Shown here: positions 13,044 to 23,925 of the stretch, piece by piece | Layout of the letters: each line of letters opens with the position of its first letter | Numbering within the stretch: the stretch's first letter is position 1 | Origin: Cyrtodaria siliqua | Lineage: Eukaryota > Mollusca > Bivalvia > Adapedonta > Hiatellidae | Assembly: GCA_037043455.1 (NCBI GenBank) | Contig: JAWPHD010005558.1 | Coordinates: forward strand, 1-64,000 | DNA length: 64,000 bases | Direction: 5' to 3' | The notes under the pieces: model-generated | What the model was told of the DNA's origin: nothing | Seen by the model: only the letters and a program-made list of their open reading frames with translations | Database searches by the model: none | Program-made: the position numbers and the translations under genes

Positions 13044-13065
13044 ATTCATTCATTCATTCATTCAT
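13044..13065. repeat. (ATTC)n microsatellite
   Basis: About five copies of ATTC follow GTGCCGTAAAACACC, a sequence also found next to tails of SINE-like repeats in this window. Confidence 0.8.
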
Positions 13066-13090
13066 TGAAAACGTAAAACAAATATACTTT

Positions 13091-13662
13091 ATCAGTATTT
13101 ATTAACATTCACACTAGCGTTCGTTTAGTGCAGTGTGGCGGCTGTAAAAAGTCTCCCCGTGCTACGAATCAGTAGTGTTATTTTTACTGGTCCTTTGTGA
13201 CCAACGAGCCCAATATAGGTGCCTTTGAAGTAGAATACCGCTTAAGCCGGTGCTAGGGGGCGTGAGAGGTGTTGCTTCTTTCATTACTTCTCATGAACAG
13301 ACTCAATAAAACCGAGTCTGCTGCTTTATTCTATTAATTGTGTTTGTTGCTCCCAAAGGATCACCTATATCAGTATTTATTGACATTCACACTAGCGTTC
13401 GTTTAGTGCAGTGTGGCGCCTGTAAAAAGTTTCCCCGTGCTACGAATCAGTAGTGTTATTTTTACTGGTCCTTTGGGACCAACGAGCCCAATATAGATGC
13501 TTTTGAAGTAGAATACCGCTTAAGCCGGTGCTAGGGGGCGTGAGAGGTGTTTCTTCTTTCATTACTGCTCATGAACAGACTCAATAAAACCGAGTCTGCT
13601 GCTTTATTCTATTAATTGTGTTTGTTGCTCCCAAAGGATCACCTTTATCAGTATTTATATAC
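13091..13662. repeat. 278-bp tandem duplication with hairpin
   Basis: Copies start at 13091 and 13369, and a partial third at 13647, all beginning ATCAGTATTTAT. Each copy contains CCGGTGCTAGGGGGCGTGAG and a hairpin CAGACTC-AATAAAAC-CGAGTCTG. The same modules recur, diverged, at 19070-19740 (split by a MITE) and 36540-36620. Confidence 0.85.
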
Positions 13663-13792
13663 AATAACACTATAACCGTACATGTCACAACACAGTCCTC
13701 CAAGACATTCAGCCAAACTTCTCCACTGAACCTAGAAGAAAAACTATTCATGAATTCCTCATTGTGAAGTTCACGTGACAGCTCTTCGTATA

Positions 13793-13903
13793 GAATAGAG
13801 GCTATGAAGAGAAATCTTCACCATTAAAAAACCGAAAGGGAGGTAGCGTAGCGACCGACCGCGGTTTCTTAATGGTGAAGATTTCTCTTCATAGACTCTA
13901 TCC
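13793..13903. repeat. Inverted repeat, about 41-bp arms
   Basis: Left arm 13793-13833 contains GCTATGAAGAGAAATCTTCA. Right arm 13863-13903 is its near-perfect reverse complement. The 29-base loop is GC-rich. Possibly the end of a non-autonomous DNA element. Confidence 0.7.
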
Positions 13904-14454
13904 GGCTTAGCGTTTACGATAAGTTTTATCGATAGTCTCTATATAAGTCACACTTTAAATCATACAGTGCTGGTAGTAGACTCTTCGTGAATAAATGGTG
14001 CAAGTATTTGAAATTCTGAGCCATCGGATTGGTTTAAAAAGTAGAGTAAACACTAACTCCAAATACAGTGGGATACAGTAGATGTAGTGAAAGTGAAAGA
14101 CACAGGATTTTACTGCCACTTCCTGGTATATTTGTCTGACGCTACGCCATGAGGCAGTAGTCTCAAAGTACATCATTACTGTCATGGAATTTATGCCTGA
14201 AGTTGTTGCCGCCTGCAGTAGAACGAACGTCTTCTGCTTGTTTGGTACGAACGAAAACAAGTAACCGTTGATCATGGCGTGAATGGTATATAGCTGACAG
14301 AAGTACGAAATAGGAACGTTTGACACCACCCTGAGTCCCACCATTGAGCAAACATTTTTATACTGTGTAATCCCATCATCATCACATTTAATTTGAGACA
14401 TATTTAATTGTTATCTAAAAACTAATGTGGCCACGCCTCTCCTCCCCACTCCCC

Positions 14455-14560
14455 TCACACACACCACACACCACACACACACACACACACCACCACCACT
14501 ACGCCGCCCATCCCACCCACCCACCCCACCACACCCTACCCCACTGCATCCCACCAACCC
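14455..14560. repeat. CA/CCA-rich low-complexity tract
   Basis: (CA)n grades into CCA and CCCA-rich sequence on the plus strand. Non-coding simple sequence. Confidence 0.85.
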
Positions 14561-14812
14561 CACCTGCCATCAGGACACAACTCTGAGTTTGAAATAATGA
14601 AACTGTTTGATGTGCTTTTTAACTTTTAGAAACATGACGCTGCAATTGATTTTTCTTTATATTTGGCCGTTTTACGCCCTTTCCCCCGGGACCCACGATG
14701 TTATCACCATAACGTTTTATTTCAGACATACTTAAACAATGTTTTATCCCAGACCTCCGCCCCATCCACCAACCCCTGAATCGTTTGATACGTTGTTTAT
14801 CAGTATAGATCA

Positions 14813-15780
14813 TCTCCACGCAGAGTTATCGTTCCTTGCACTCACATATATCTCTGCTAACTACTTTGGTAAAACCTATTAAATTGGAATACTTTTGCCT
14901 GAAACTTTTTTATTTCTTGTATAAATATGATTTTCAGAATATCTGCAAATTAGATGTTGCAAGATTTGAAATAATGCATGAAAACAATTGTGTTTTAAGC
15001 GGGACTATTTTACTACAAAAATAATACGTACTTAGGTCTCCTCAATCGATACGCCAATCTCCACGCAGAGTTATCGTTCCTTGCACTCACACATATCGCT
15101 GCTAACTTTTAAATTACAAGATTTTGGTAAAATCTGTTAAATTGGAATATGTTTCCCTGAAACTTATTTATTTCTTGTGTAAATATAATTTTCAGAATAT
15201 CTGCAGATTAAATGTTGCAAGATTTGAAATAATGCGCGAAAAGAATTTAGTTTTAATTGGGATTATTTTACTACAAACTAATACGTACTTAGTTCTTCTC
15301 AATCAATACGCACATGTAAACATTTCAAACCGAAGCTCGATAGCAGAACATTACTATAAAAAAATAACTCATAAAAAACAAATTGAAATTATTTTATAAA
15401 GGTCTTTATTTTATCTTTGCAGATCACGCAAAGGATTTAGTTATAAACATCGTCGTAACTTTTTAGAATATTCACGTGACCTAACCGTTCGCCCTACTTC
15501 CTTTGACGTTGACAGAGTCAAATGGGAACGAGTGTACTCTGGGTAGAGATTGTCGATACGCATATGTAAACATTTCAAACCGAAGCTCAATAACAGAAAA
15601 TTACTTTAAAACATTAACTCATAGAAATATTAAATATAGGTCTATATTTTATCTTTGCGGATCACGCAAAATTATTTATTATAAACATCGTCATAACTTT
15701 TTTGAATAACCACGTGACATAACCGTTCGCTCTACTTTTTTTGACGTTGACAGAGTCAAATGAAATGAATCCAATGACTG
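14813..15780. repeat. Tandem repeats with period about 245 bp
   Basis: CTCCACGCAGAGTTATCGTT occurs at 14814 and 15059. A second module (ACATTTCAAACCGAAGCTC) occurs at about 15318 and 15568, each followed by ATCACGCAAA and CCTAACCGTTCGC-like sequence. Short ORFs here are repeat translations, not genes. Confidence 0.7.
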
Positions 15781-16189
15781 GGTAGAGATTGAGTATAGAT
15801 ATGCAAACATGGGAATTGAATCGTTAGTATATTTGACAATTTTAAACCCTGACGGCTCCTGGGGGCGGAGCCAAAAGTAATATTGCTATTGCGCCCGCCG
15901 TTAATAAATTTGGTTGAATTCCGGTTGAGGCTGAGATATCAACTATTTTGTATATAACAGTATTTAAACCAAATAATGGCAACATTATACTACAAAAAAG
16001 TTTATCCAAACCCTAGCCGTGTGTTCAGGCCATAACATAATGTATACGTACCGAGTAATAACTTAGAAGATTATTCAAGGGTACTTAAAATACCAAGATT
16101 GAATATGCGTAAAATAAATTATGAGCTGTTCGACGTTTTGGCTTGTATGATTAAAGCCGTTTATATTGTGTCTTTAGAGTTTGTTCAAG

Positions 16190-16312
16190 GGCTGGCGTGG
16201 CGCAGTCGGTAGCGCGGCGGATTTGTAACCGGAGGCCCCGGGTTCAATCCTCCGTGGTGCCACTGAGTTTCATTGGTGTGTTCTTGGGCAAGACACTTTC
16301 CCTTAGCCTCTT
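16190..16312 (+). mobile_element. 3'-truncated copy of the same tRNA-derived SINE
   Basis: It opens GGCTGGCGTGGCGCAGTCGG, with the B box GGTTCAATCC and TTGGGCAAGACACTTTCCC. It is nearly identical to the head of the 11751-12066 element but stops after CTTAGCCTC. It is not a functional tRNA: it is embedded in SINE sequence and lacks a tRNA 3' acceptor. Confidence 0.8.
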
Positions 16313-16349
16313 AGTAGCTGTAACGTTAGTAGCTGGCGGCGTCAACGCA

Positions 16350-16960
16350 CGACATGTCTCTGATATGCAAGAAAAAGAATCTGTCATGGGTATTCGGTTC
16401 AGATAGGGAGCCTCGGTTCCGATAAAAACACATACCTCGGGTTGGATTTCCCTATCTTCACCGGATACCCATGAAAGATTCTTATATTCTTGCATATCCG
16501 TCATTTTATCCGGGCTAGATATTTACATCTCACCCTAGGGTCGTGATAAAATTCACGCGCGCCAACATCCGGTATGCAGGAAAACATGCAAAACATCAAC
16601 GCACAACATGTCTCTGATATGCAAGCAAAATAATCTATCATGGGTATTCGGTTCAGATAGGGAATTCCAACCTCGGAATAAGTGTTTTAATCGGAACCTC
16701 GGCAGAGCCTCGGTTCCGATAAAAACACTTATACCTCGAGTTGGAATTCCATATCTTCATCGGATACCTATGAAATATTCTTATATCCCGAAGTATAATT
16801 TGTTTTCCAACACGAGGTATAATTGATTTTATTGGAATCGAGGTTCAGCCGAGGTTCCGATTAAAACAGCTATACCGAGGGTTGGAATTCTCTATATGAA
16901 CCGGATGCTCATGATTGATTATTTTTCTTGCAAATCATTGACACTGTTTGCGTTGACGTC
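16350..16960. repeat. Imperfect fold-back repeats, two to three copies
   Basis: TCTCTGATATGCAAG followed by CATGGGTATTCGGTTCAGAT is answered downstream by its reverse complement (GGATACCCATGAAAGATTC, CTTGCATAT). The block recurs at 16610-16790 and, diverged, at 16800-16950. The loop is rich in CCTCGG/CCGAGG. Non-coding. Confidence 0.65.
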
Positions 16961-16977
16961 GCCAATTGCTAACGTTT

Positions 16978-17130
16978 GCCATGGCGATACTTTTGTCTTT
17001 ACAATGTCCTATTTTATTGGGATAACAATAGGGTAAGAGTGAGGTTTGGTACACCTATTTTTTTTTGCCACCGACCGTTCCAGGGCGGTATCCCTATTGT
17101 CAACCCGGTTCGGTCTGTGATGTCACAAGC
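16978..17130 (+). repeat. Dispersed repeat family A, plus copy
   Basis: Contains CCATGGCGATAC, GGGTAAGAGTGAGGTTTGGT, CGTTCCAGGGCGGTA and CTATTGTCAACCC, then GTGATGTCACA. Related copies lie at 19740-19935 and 27085-27260 (+) and at 33-36 kb (-). The family was not identified. Confidence 0.6.
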
Positions 17131-17416
17131 CTTACTTCTTATTAACATTGTATTATCTGTTTGTTTTTATACAAGTTTTTGGTTGTCATGTTTATTTACT
17201 TATCGGCAGTTTTTTTACGCTTGCTTAAAACATTGCTTGTTGTTGTTTGTTTTAATATGGTTTTGGCTGATTGTGTTCTGTGAAAGCTACATTGTTTTGT
17301 TGTGTCTTGTATACCTACCTTTGCCTCTATTTAGTATTGTAATTGTTGTTTGTTTTAATTTGAGTTTTTGGTTGACTGTTCTGTGTAAGCTACATTGTCT
17401 GTCCATCTTTTATACC

Positions 17417-17615
17417 TGCAGGTTCGAATCCCACTGGGAGCTCGACTTGTAAGTGAGGAAGTGTCGATTCTTACGGATGGCGGGAGGTGTACAGTACTGG
17501 TTCTACCCAGGAAAAATGGGTGTTCTTCCTCCACCACAAAAAATCGACCGTCATATATAATCTTACATGTGTTGAAAATGACGTAAAACACCTTACAAAC
17601 AAACAAACAAACAAA
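17417..17615 (+). mobile_element. tRNA-derived SINE (second family), 5'-truncated
   Basis: Begins at the B-box region (GGTTCGAATCCCACTGGGAG). It continues with AAGTGTCGATTCTTACGGAT, TCTACCCAGGAAAAATGGG and ATCGACCGTCATATATAATC, and ends in a (CAAA)n tail. A minus-strand copy is at 20596-20819. Confidence 0.75.
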
Positions 17616-18073
17616 ATCAACTTTTATACCTATTTGCATTTTCGGTAAAGTAGGCGCGTACCGTATTTTTATGTTGTTTAAACCACTGGTTGGTATCCGT
17701 TATGTAAGTTCACGTGAGCGCCCTATAACCTACTCATAGTTCAACCCCCTTAATTGACAGATGTCATAGCTAACCCCTTCTGATTTTTGCGGGATCTCCA
17801 CTCTACACATGCAATGATAGGCGGAGCTTAGTTTCTTCATATAAATTGAACCACTTATTGAAATCACTTACTATATATTGCAAATTCTGTTCTGATATGA
17901 ACATAAGACCATCATACATTTGAAAACCTCTCAATGATCACTGGATGTAAGATTGGGTTGAACTGTAAACATGTAAAACTGACACGGTGGTCCTAGTATC
18001 TCGTTTATTAGTAGTATGTACATGCAATTCCATTATACAAATGACTATTTTATACTATAGATTACTACCAGTC

Positions 18074-18094
18074 TTTATTTCAAATGTGTTTATT
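18074..18094 (-). promoter_or_regulatory. Poly(A) signals of the SLC6 gene
   Basis: Two AATAAA hexamers on the minus strand (18094-18089 and 18079-18074) lie 37-57 bases beyond the stop codon at 18131. They imply a very short 3' UTR. The stretch 17620-18070 further left holds no recognised feature. Confidence 0.6.
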
Positions 18095-18130
18095 TTTTAA
18101 ATAATTCAACATCCTTCTAAAGTTGTTAGG

Positions 18131-18244
18131 CTACACCACAGCGGTGTCATTTACTATATGCATAGAAACTTCGGAATATGGCGGTGGCGCTTCTGATCTT
18201 TCACCCGGCAGCTTGATATCTGGCCGAAAAATTAGTTTCAATCT
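18131..18244 (-). CDS. SLC6 transporter, exon I (C-terminal tail, stop)
   Basis: Last coding exon, 37 codons plus TAG. It follows a strong acceptor (TTTCTTTATTTCAG) and joins exon H in phase 0 (NITQ/RLKLIF). It encodes the cytoplasmic tail after TM12. The tail contains APPPYSEVS, which fits a PPxY WW-domain ligand, and ends NDTAVV. SLC6 tails vary, so the assignment rests on exon order, phase and the basic post-TM12 start. AATAAA signals follow closely. Confidence 0.85.
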   Translation of the reverse strand, partial: RLKLIFRPDIKLPGERSEAPPPYSEVSMHIVNDTAVV

Positions 18245-18539
18245 CTGAAATAAAGAAAAATGAAGAAACATGAACACATATATTATATGTGTAGTTCTAA
18301 GCGGTACAATCACCCCACCCATAACAACAAACAGACTGTACACTTATTTTGTACACAAGTTATTATCTTGGTGTATCAATATATATTATTAATTACTTTA
18401 ATACGTTCCGAGAGGTCACACACATAATAAAAATGCATGCTTATTATCCTTAAGGTCAGAATAAGCTTATGGTTAACCTAAACGGAGATGATAGAGACTT
18501 TGTGTCAAGTATTAGTGTATAATATTACCGGCAAATTTG

Positions 18540-19086
18540 CATTAAGTCCCATGATGTACCCAGCCGTTAATAACAACAACTGATTAGAAACGTACGCTTC
18601 GTTAAAAAGGCACGCTGACTTTTTAACTCCTATGCTTACATAAACATTACCTGTGCTACAAATAAACAATTTGGATCAGCACACTTCCGGTGTTGTGCTT
18701 AGCGTCGGCGCAGCGTGTAGGGGATACAGCGTAATTTGTACACAACTGTTTATTCGGCATAGTGTGTACAGTCTAATTTTATTCAGTTTACTTGTAAGCG
18801 TAATTCTCTAAGTTGGAACGCTTCCGAGTGCTTCTTCAGCTGTTTCAGTTTATGTGTCAATAAGCATATTCTGCCTGCAGAAAATCGGGGGTTTTAAAAC
18901 ATGTTTCTGTATTCGTGAATATAAAGTATATAATGGTGACCCCGAGTCACTTTTCTGTCTAGGTTGTGTTTGTTCTTTTCCAAAGGAGCCATTTATTTGG
19001 TTTATTGCTATGTGGCGACTGTAACATATCTCCACTATACTTCATCCGTGTGACTATAACGTAGAAAGCCATATAAATCGGTGCTA
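18540..19086. repeat. Left part of a dispersed repeat, host of a MITE
   Basis: Resembles the 12240-13380 region and contains AAATCGGTGCTA at its right end. The matching remainder (TAGGGGACGCGAGTACCTCTC) resumes after the MITE at 19625-19740. Confidence 0.5.
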
Positions 19087-19624
19087 TTGTTTGGGGAGCT
19101 TGTTTCAGCCAAAGGGTTTTCTGCAGTACCTTGAGCAATTTAAATATTACGCAAATCAATTATATATCATAAGAACTGGTATTTTTAGTGGTAAATAAAA
19201 ATATCTTACTTTTGAAAATCGGTTGAGAAATAAATATTTTACAGCCAAAATGATTTTTTGATGGGGGCTTTTCCCATGTAAATTCCTTGTTGGTGTGACA
19301 GCAGAAAATTAGGAAATTTCAAATAACTTCAGTTAGCCTTCATATTTTGCTATAATACTTTCAGGGTGTCTTAATTTACGAATATCCAACAATTTAAAGC
19401 CAAATTTCAAATTTATCATGCAACAGAATTTTGCATTGAAAATGCCCCATCAAAAACAGCTTTCGCGCATAAAATGTGTATTTCTCAACCGATTTTGAAA
19501 AGGAAAGTATTTTTATTTACCACTAAAAATGTCTGTTTCACTGATATACAACTTATTTAGGTACTAGATGAACTTTGTCTAAAAAGTCCAAAAAACCTTT
19601 GGCTGAAACAAGCGCCCCAAACAA
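19087..19624. mobile_element. 538-bp MITE with long TIRs and TA target duplication
   Basis: Ends are TTGTTTGGGG(A/C)GCTTGTTTCA and its reverse complement. The arms stay similar for nearly 200 bp (TTTTTAGTGGTAAATAAAAA, CGGTTGAGAAATA, TTTTTTGATGGGG). TA flanks both ends (19085-19086 and 19625-19626). The uninterrupted paralogue GGTGCTAGGGGGCG in the 278-bp repeats near 13250 is the empty site. TA insertion suggests mobilisation by a Tc1/mariner-type transposase. It encodes no protein. Confidence 0.85.
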
Positions 19625-19739
19625 TAGGGGACGCGAGTACCTCTCATGAGCGGAACATACAAAACGGGTCTGCTACTTTTCTCTATTGTTTCTCTTATTT
19701 GTTGCTAGCGATCCCCTTTTCAGTATTTATTTTGTTTAA

Positions 19740-19935
19740 TGTTTAAACTGCCTAGTTTGTATGGATATACCATGGCGGGGATGTCTTTATTTGCATTGCG
19801 TTGTTTTATTGGGATGTCAATAGGTAAAGTGTGGGGTTTGGTGGTGCTTTTAACCCCCAGCTGCCTGTTTTGCCACTGGCCGTGTTCCACGGCGGTAACC
19901 ATGATTGTCAACCCCTTTATGTTTGTGATGTCACA
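19740..19935 (+). repeat. Dispersed repeat family A, plus copy
   Basis: Shares CCATGGCG, TTTATTGGGATG-CAATAGG, GGCGGTAACC and TTGTCAACCC with the copies at 16978 and 27085. The short ORFs are translations of the repeat. It lies in the intron between exons H and I. Confidence 0.6.
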
Positions 19936-20346
19936 TACCTGGCCCTTTATTTATCTCCGTAATTGTTGTTTGTTTCTATGCGTTTTTTTTGTTTACTTTA
20001 GTCCTTGAATGCTACGTTCAACGCATGGATATATTTTACAGCAATATATTTCAGCACCCTTTTGGCTGTTTTCACAGACCGTTTTGAGGTGTTTTCCCTG
20101 CCTTCAGTAGTGCTTCTGCAATAATGGTGTCGTCTTGCTCGGGTAATTGCATTTGAATTGTATGCACGCAATACTTTCCGCTAAATAACAGCTTATGAAG
20201 AAAAGTTATAAAGGCCTGATTTTTTTCCCAACATTTAATGTTATTTACCCACTTTGCTATATTATGCATCTTTTCCACATTCCGAATAACCTTTATATAT
20301 TTTCCCAAATTTCCAAATTCTGTAATTCTCATAGAATCTTACTTAC

Positions 20347-20514
20347 CTGTGTTATGTTTCCCGGAGTCCTCAGAAATATATACACCATATATCCTGGTAT
20401 AATGCCCACCGACGACAGCGCCATCATGGCACCAATACCGTGGGCCCAGCTCGGGTACTCGTACTGTAGATATTTCACCGGCTCAAACTGGACCACGTAG
20501 AACAGGAACACGCC
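20347..20514 (-). CDS. SLC6 transporter, exon H (TM11-TM12)
   Basis: 56 codons, phase 0 at both ends, between acceptor CTCCATCCACAG and donor GTAAGT. It begins GVFLFYVVQFEP (end of TM11). It then carries EYPSWAHGIGAMMALSSVG and IIPGYMVYIFLRTPGN, the TM12 signature of SLC6 transporters (compare the GAT1 pattern W-L-ALSSM-LIPGY). The exon is more GC-rich than the surrounding intron and has no stop. Confidence 0.95.
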
Positions 20515-20595
20515 CTGTGGATGGAGACGGGAGACCAGGATGAAATGGAAATCTCTGAATACTTTTTTTTATTACGGGATAAAGAAATAAAAATA

Positions 20596-20819
20596 GACAC
20601 GTATTTGTTTGTTTGTTTGTTTGTTGTATAGTGTTTTTTCGTCATTTTCAACACATGTAAGGTTATATATGACGGTCGATTTTTTGTGGTGAAGGCAGAC
20701 CACCCACTTTTCCTGGGTAGAACCAGTACTGTAAACCTCCCGCCATCCGTAAGAATCGACACTTCCTCACTTACAAGTCGAGCTCCCAGTGGGATTCGAA
20801 CCCGCAGCGGAGACGCTCC
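20596..20819 (-). mobile_element. tRNA-derived SINE (second family), minus copy
   Basis: Reverse-complement relative of 17417-17615: B box GGTTCGAATCCCACTGGGAG, AAGTGTCGATTCTTACGGAT, CTACCCAGGAAAAGTGGG and an (AAAC)n tail at its left end. It lies in the intron between exons G and H. Confidence 0.75.
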
Positions 20820-21084
20820 GACATGTATTTGTATCCGGACGTATTAGTGATTTAGTCTCTACGTTCTTTTTATTGTGTTTTAAGAACAAAACACATACGA
20901 TATGATATTTTTTTACAAGAATGTGTATGGAAGGATTGTACACAATTCATTAAAAAAACGGCTCGTTTATGCATAATATTAGTTTACTTCATCTTCAAAC
21001 AACACATTGTTTACTGATGCATTTACATTGTTGTTCTTTGAGAAATAGAGTGCAAAACTAAATTTAAACCCTAAATAAAATATA

Positions 21085-21088
<4 letters not shown>

Positions 21089-21114
<26 letters not shown>
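21089..21114. repeat. (ATT)n microsatellite
   Basis: About eight ATT units in the intron between exons G and H. Confidence 0.85.
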
Positions 21115-21115
<1 letters not shown>

Positions 21116-21221
21116 AAAAGCCAAGTTATATATAAGAACTTTATTCAACCGGAATATACACCTTTAATACTAGTAAATCTCTTTCATTTTTAATTTAGAC
21201 AATATTATATAAGACACAAAC

Positions 21222-21322
21222 CAAACATATTGCAGGGGTTGTTACTACCCAGGCTATCTTCCAAAACACGCTGGGATAATAACCAAACATGGAGTGAAGA
21301 TTCTCATAGAAACGATTTACAC
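21222..21322 (-). CDS. SLC6 transporter, exon G (IL5-TM11)
   Basis: 101 bp after acceptor TTATTTCTATTTCAG. It completes a glycine codon split with exon F, then reads VNRFYENLHSMFGYYPSVFW and KIAWVVTTPAICL. The V-N-RFY-N pattern followed by a WK-W-TP segment is the SLC6 TM10-TM11 loop and TM11 start. The donor implied by phase is TTG/GTTTGT, a weak GT site. It is the only frame-consistent choice with exon H. Confidence 0.9.
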
Positions 21323-21884
21323 CTGAAATAGAAATAAAAATCACCCTTTTATTTCAACATAATAACAAATAAAGCAAAACAGAAATAAAAATCACCCTTT
21401 TTTAAACACAATAACAATTGAATCATGAATCGGCTTAACATTTTTCAAATAGTTTAGATTAGAAAGAATACAAACAAGTAGTGAAACCACTACCACCTCA
21501 TTCCATATCAGTGTTGGTGAGTTGGTGAAGATATATTTGGGCGCCCATCACCCCGCGATGACGTTTTGGATAGGCCTTGTATAACGGTATTTTCGCTATA
21601 TATATTTATACGTTTACCATTTATGTTCTTTAATAATTATTAAATTATGACACTTTAATATAACTGGCCCCTTGTTGAATAAGGGTCCTCCCCATTCACA
21701 ACAGGGATCAGACGATGTTTACGGGTTGCTTGTGAATGCACAACCTTTCAAAAGCAATTCACGAACGCATGTATCTCGTTAGCAGTAAAATGTGTTTCAT
21801 CTTCCTTTCTTTAACGACATAGAAATGACCATTTAACCGGAAGCAATTATTAACATTTCCATCTTTTAACTAATCTTCAAACCT

Positions 21885-21945
21885 CGCCCCCCCCCTCCCC
21901 CTCCCCCCCCCCACCCCAAAAAACCCACAACAACAACAACAACGA
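21885..21945. repeat. C-rich tract grading into (CAA)n
   Basis: Simple sequence in the intron between exons F and G. The flanking 21323-22330 holds no other recognised feature. Confidence 0.8.
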
Positions 21946-22332
21946 CGACATCGATTTAATAATCTCCCGAAACATTAATCCGTTTAAATAACAATACTTA
22001 CAGAGCATGGAAATAGCAACAGAAGACCGGGGCCCGTATTCATAAAGCATCTTAAGTTGAAAATATTACTAAAGAGAACATTTAAGATTTTGAATATCCT
22101 TATTAACCTCTCAGGGATACTACAAAGTACAAACCATCTATTTTAAGATAAATATGTAGCTGTGTGTTTTATTTATCCATAACCTTATTAACAGTATTAA
22201 GAAAACGTCATGAATCGCTACAAACACCCGTTAACAAATGGATAAAGTTTGTCTTAAGATATTGCAAGGAAGCTTTATGAATATGGACCCAGGTTTATAG
22301 CAACTTTTCAAATCACGGAGAATACTATTTAC

Positions 22333-22435
22333 CATATCCCCACGACACGGCGATACACTCGAAGAAAATGAGACAAAGCAGACATAGACCACTGGCAGCA
22401 TAAAAGTCAAACAGCTGATAAATGTACATCCCGCC
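22333..22435 (-). CDS. SLC6 transporter, exon F (TM10)
   Basis: 103 bp, phase 0 to phase 1. It begins [20 protein letters not shown] and ends IAVSWGYG. This is the SLC6 TM10 region (family pattern GG-Y-F-LFDYY-ASG). The donor is GTAAAT. The acceptor TTTATTTATTTCCAG is part of the terminal unit of the 51-bp array, so the first seven codons (GGMYIYQ) lie inside the repeat. Two upstream units stay open in the exon frame before a TGA in the third. Using an upstream decoy acceptor could therefore add in-frame 17-residue insertions. Confidence 0.93.
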
Positions 22436-23925
22436 CTGGAAATAAATAAACCAAGGTTCAGTATACTGATACAAGAACATCCCGCCCAGGAAATAAATAA
22501 ACCAAGGATCAGTATACTGATACATGTACATCCCACCCTGGAAATAAATAAATCAAGGATCAGAATACCGATACATATACATCCCTCCCTGGAAATAAAT
22601 AAAACGAGCATCAGAAAAAACTGATACATGAACATCCCGCCCTGGAAATAAATAAACCAGGGATCAGTATACTGATACATGTACATCCCGCCCTGGAAAT
22701 ATCAGTATACCGATACATGTACATCCTGCCCTGAAAATCAATCAATCAAGGATCAGTATATTGATACATGTACATCCCGCCCTGGAAATATCAGTATAAT
22801 GATACATGTACATCCGGCCCTGGAAATAAATAAACCAAGGATCAGTATATTGATACATGTACATCCCGCCCTGGAAATAAATAAACCAAGGATCAGTATA
22901 CGGATATATGTACATCCGGCCCTGGAAATAAATAAACCAAGGATCAGAATATCGATACATGTACATCCCTACCAGGAAATAAATAAACCAAGGATCAGTA
23001 TACGGATATATGTACATCCGGCCCTGGAAATAAATAAACCAAGGATCAGAATATCGATACATGTACATCCCGCCCTGGAAATAAATAAACCAAGGGTCAG
23101 TATATTGATACATGTACATCCCGCCCTGGAAATAAATAAATCAACGATCAGTATACTGACACATGTACATCCCGTCCTGGAAATATCTGTATAATGATAT
23201 ATGTACATCCCGCCCTGGAAATAAATAAACCAAGGATCAGTATACTGATACAAGAACATCCCGCCCTGGAAATATCAGTATACCGATAACTGTACATCCC
23301 GTTCTGGAAATATCTGTATAATGATATATGTACATCCCGCCCTGGAAATAAATAAACCAAGGATCAGTATACTGATACATGTACATCCGGCCCTGGTAAA
23401 AAATAAATCAACGATCAGTATACTGACACATGTACATCCCGTCCTGGAAATATCTGTATAATGATATATGTACATCCCGCCCTGGAAATAAATAAACCAA
23501 GGATCAGTTTACTGATACAAGAACATCCGCCCTGGAAATATCAGTATACCGATACATGTACATCCCGTTCTGGAAATATCTGTATAATGATATATGTACA
23601 TCCCGCCCTGGAAATAAATAAACCAAGGATCAGTATACTGATACATGTACATCCCGCCATGGAAATAAATAAACCAAGGATCAGTATACATGTACATCCC
23701 GTCCTGGAAATATCTGTACATCCCGCCCTGGAAATAAATAAACCAAGGATCAGTATACCGATACATGTTCATCCCGCCCTGGAAGTAAATAAACAAATGA
23801 TCAGTACAGTGATACATGTACATCCCGCCCTGGAAATAAATGAAGCAAGGATCAGTATATTGATATATGTACATCCCGCCCTGGAAATAAATAAACGAAG
23901 GATCAGTATACTGATATATGACCAA
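22424..23925 (-). repeat. 51/38-bp minisatellite made of the exon F acceptor junction
   Basis: About 32 units. Read on the minus strand, each has CTTGGTTTATTTATTTCCAG followed by GGCGGGATGTACATGTATCAG: intronic T-rich tract, AG acceptor, then the first codons of exon F. Full units are 51 bp (17 codons, translating [17 protein letters not shown]). Short units of 38 bp lack 13 bp of the T-rich side. Long ORFs on either strand here are repeat translations. The array lies directly upstream of exon F in gene direction and resumes at 26498 beyond an inserted LINE. Confidence 0.95.

Noticed and set aside
13955..14401. 148-codon minus-strand ORF
   Set aside because: No motif recognised, no plausible splice context, repeat-rich surroundings. 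A chance ORF is likelier, though a lineage-specific or transposon fragment cannot be excluded.
16190..16262. Functional tRNA gene
   Set aside because: A and B boxes are present, but the sequence continues into a SINE body shared with 11751-12066 and lacks a proper acceptor stem.
16976..17452. 158-codon plus-strand ORF
   Set aside because: It covers dispersed repeat family A and T/G-rich DNA, and its end enters a SINE.
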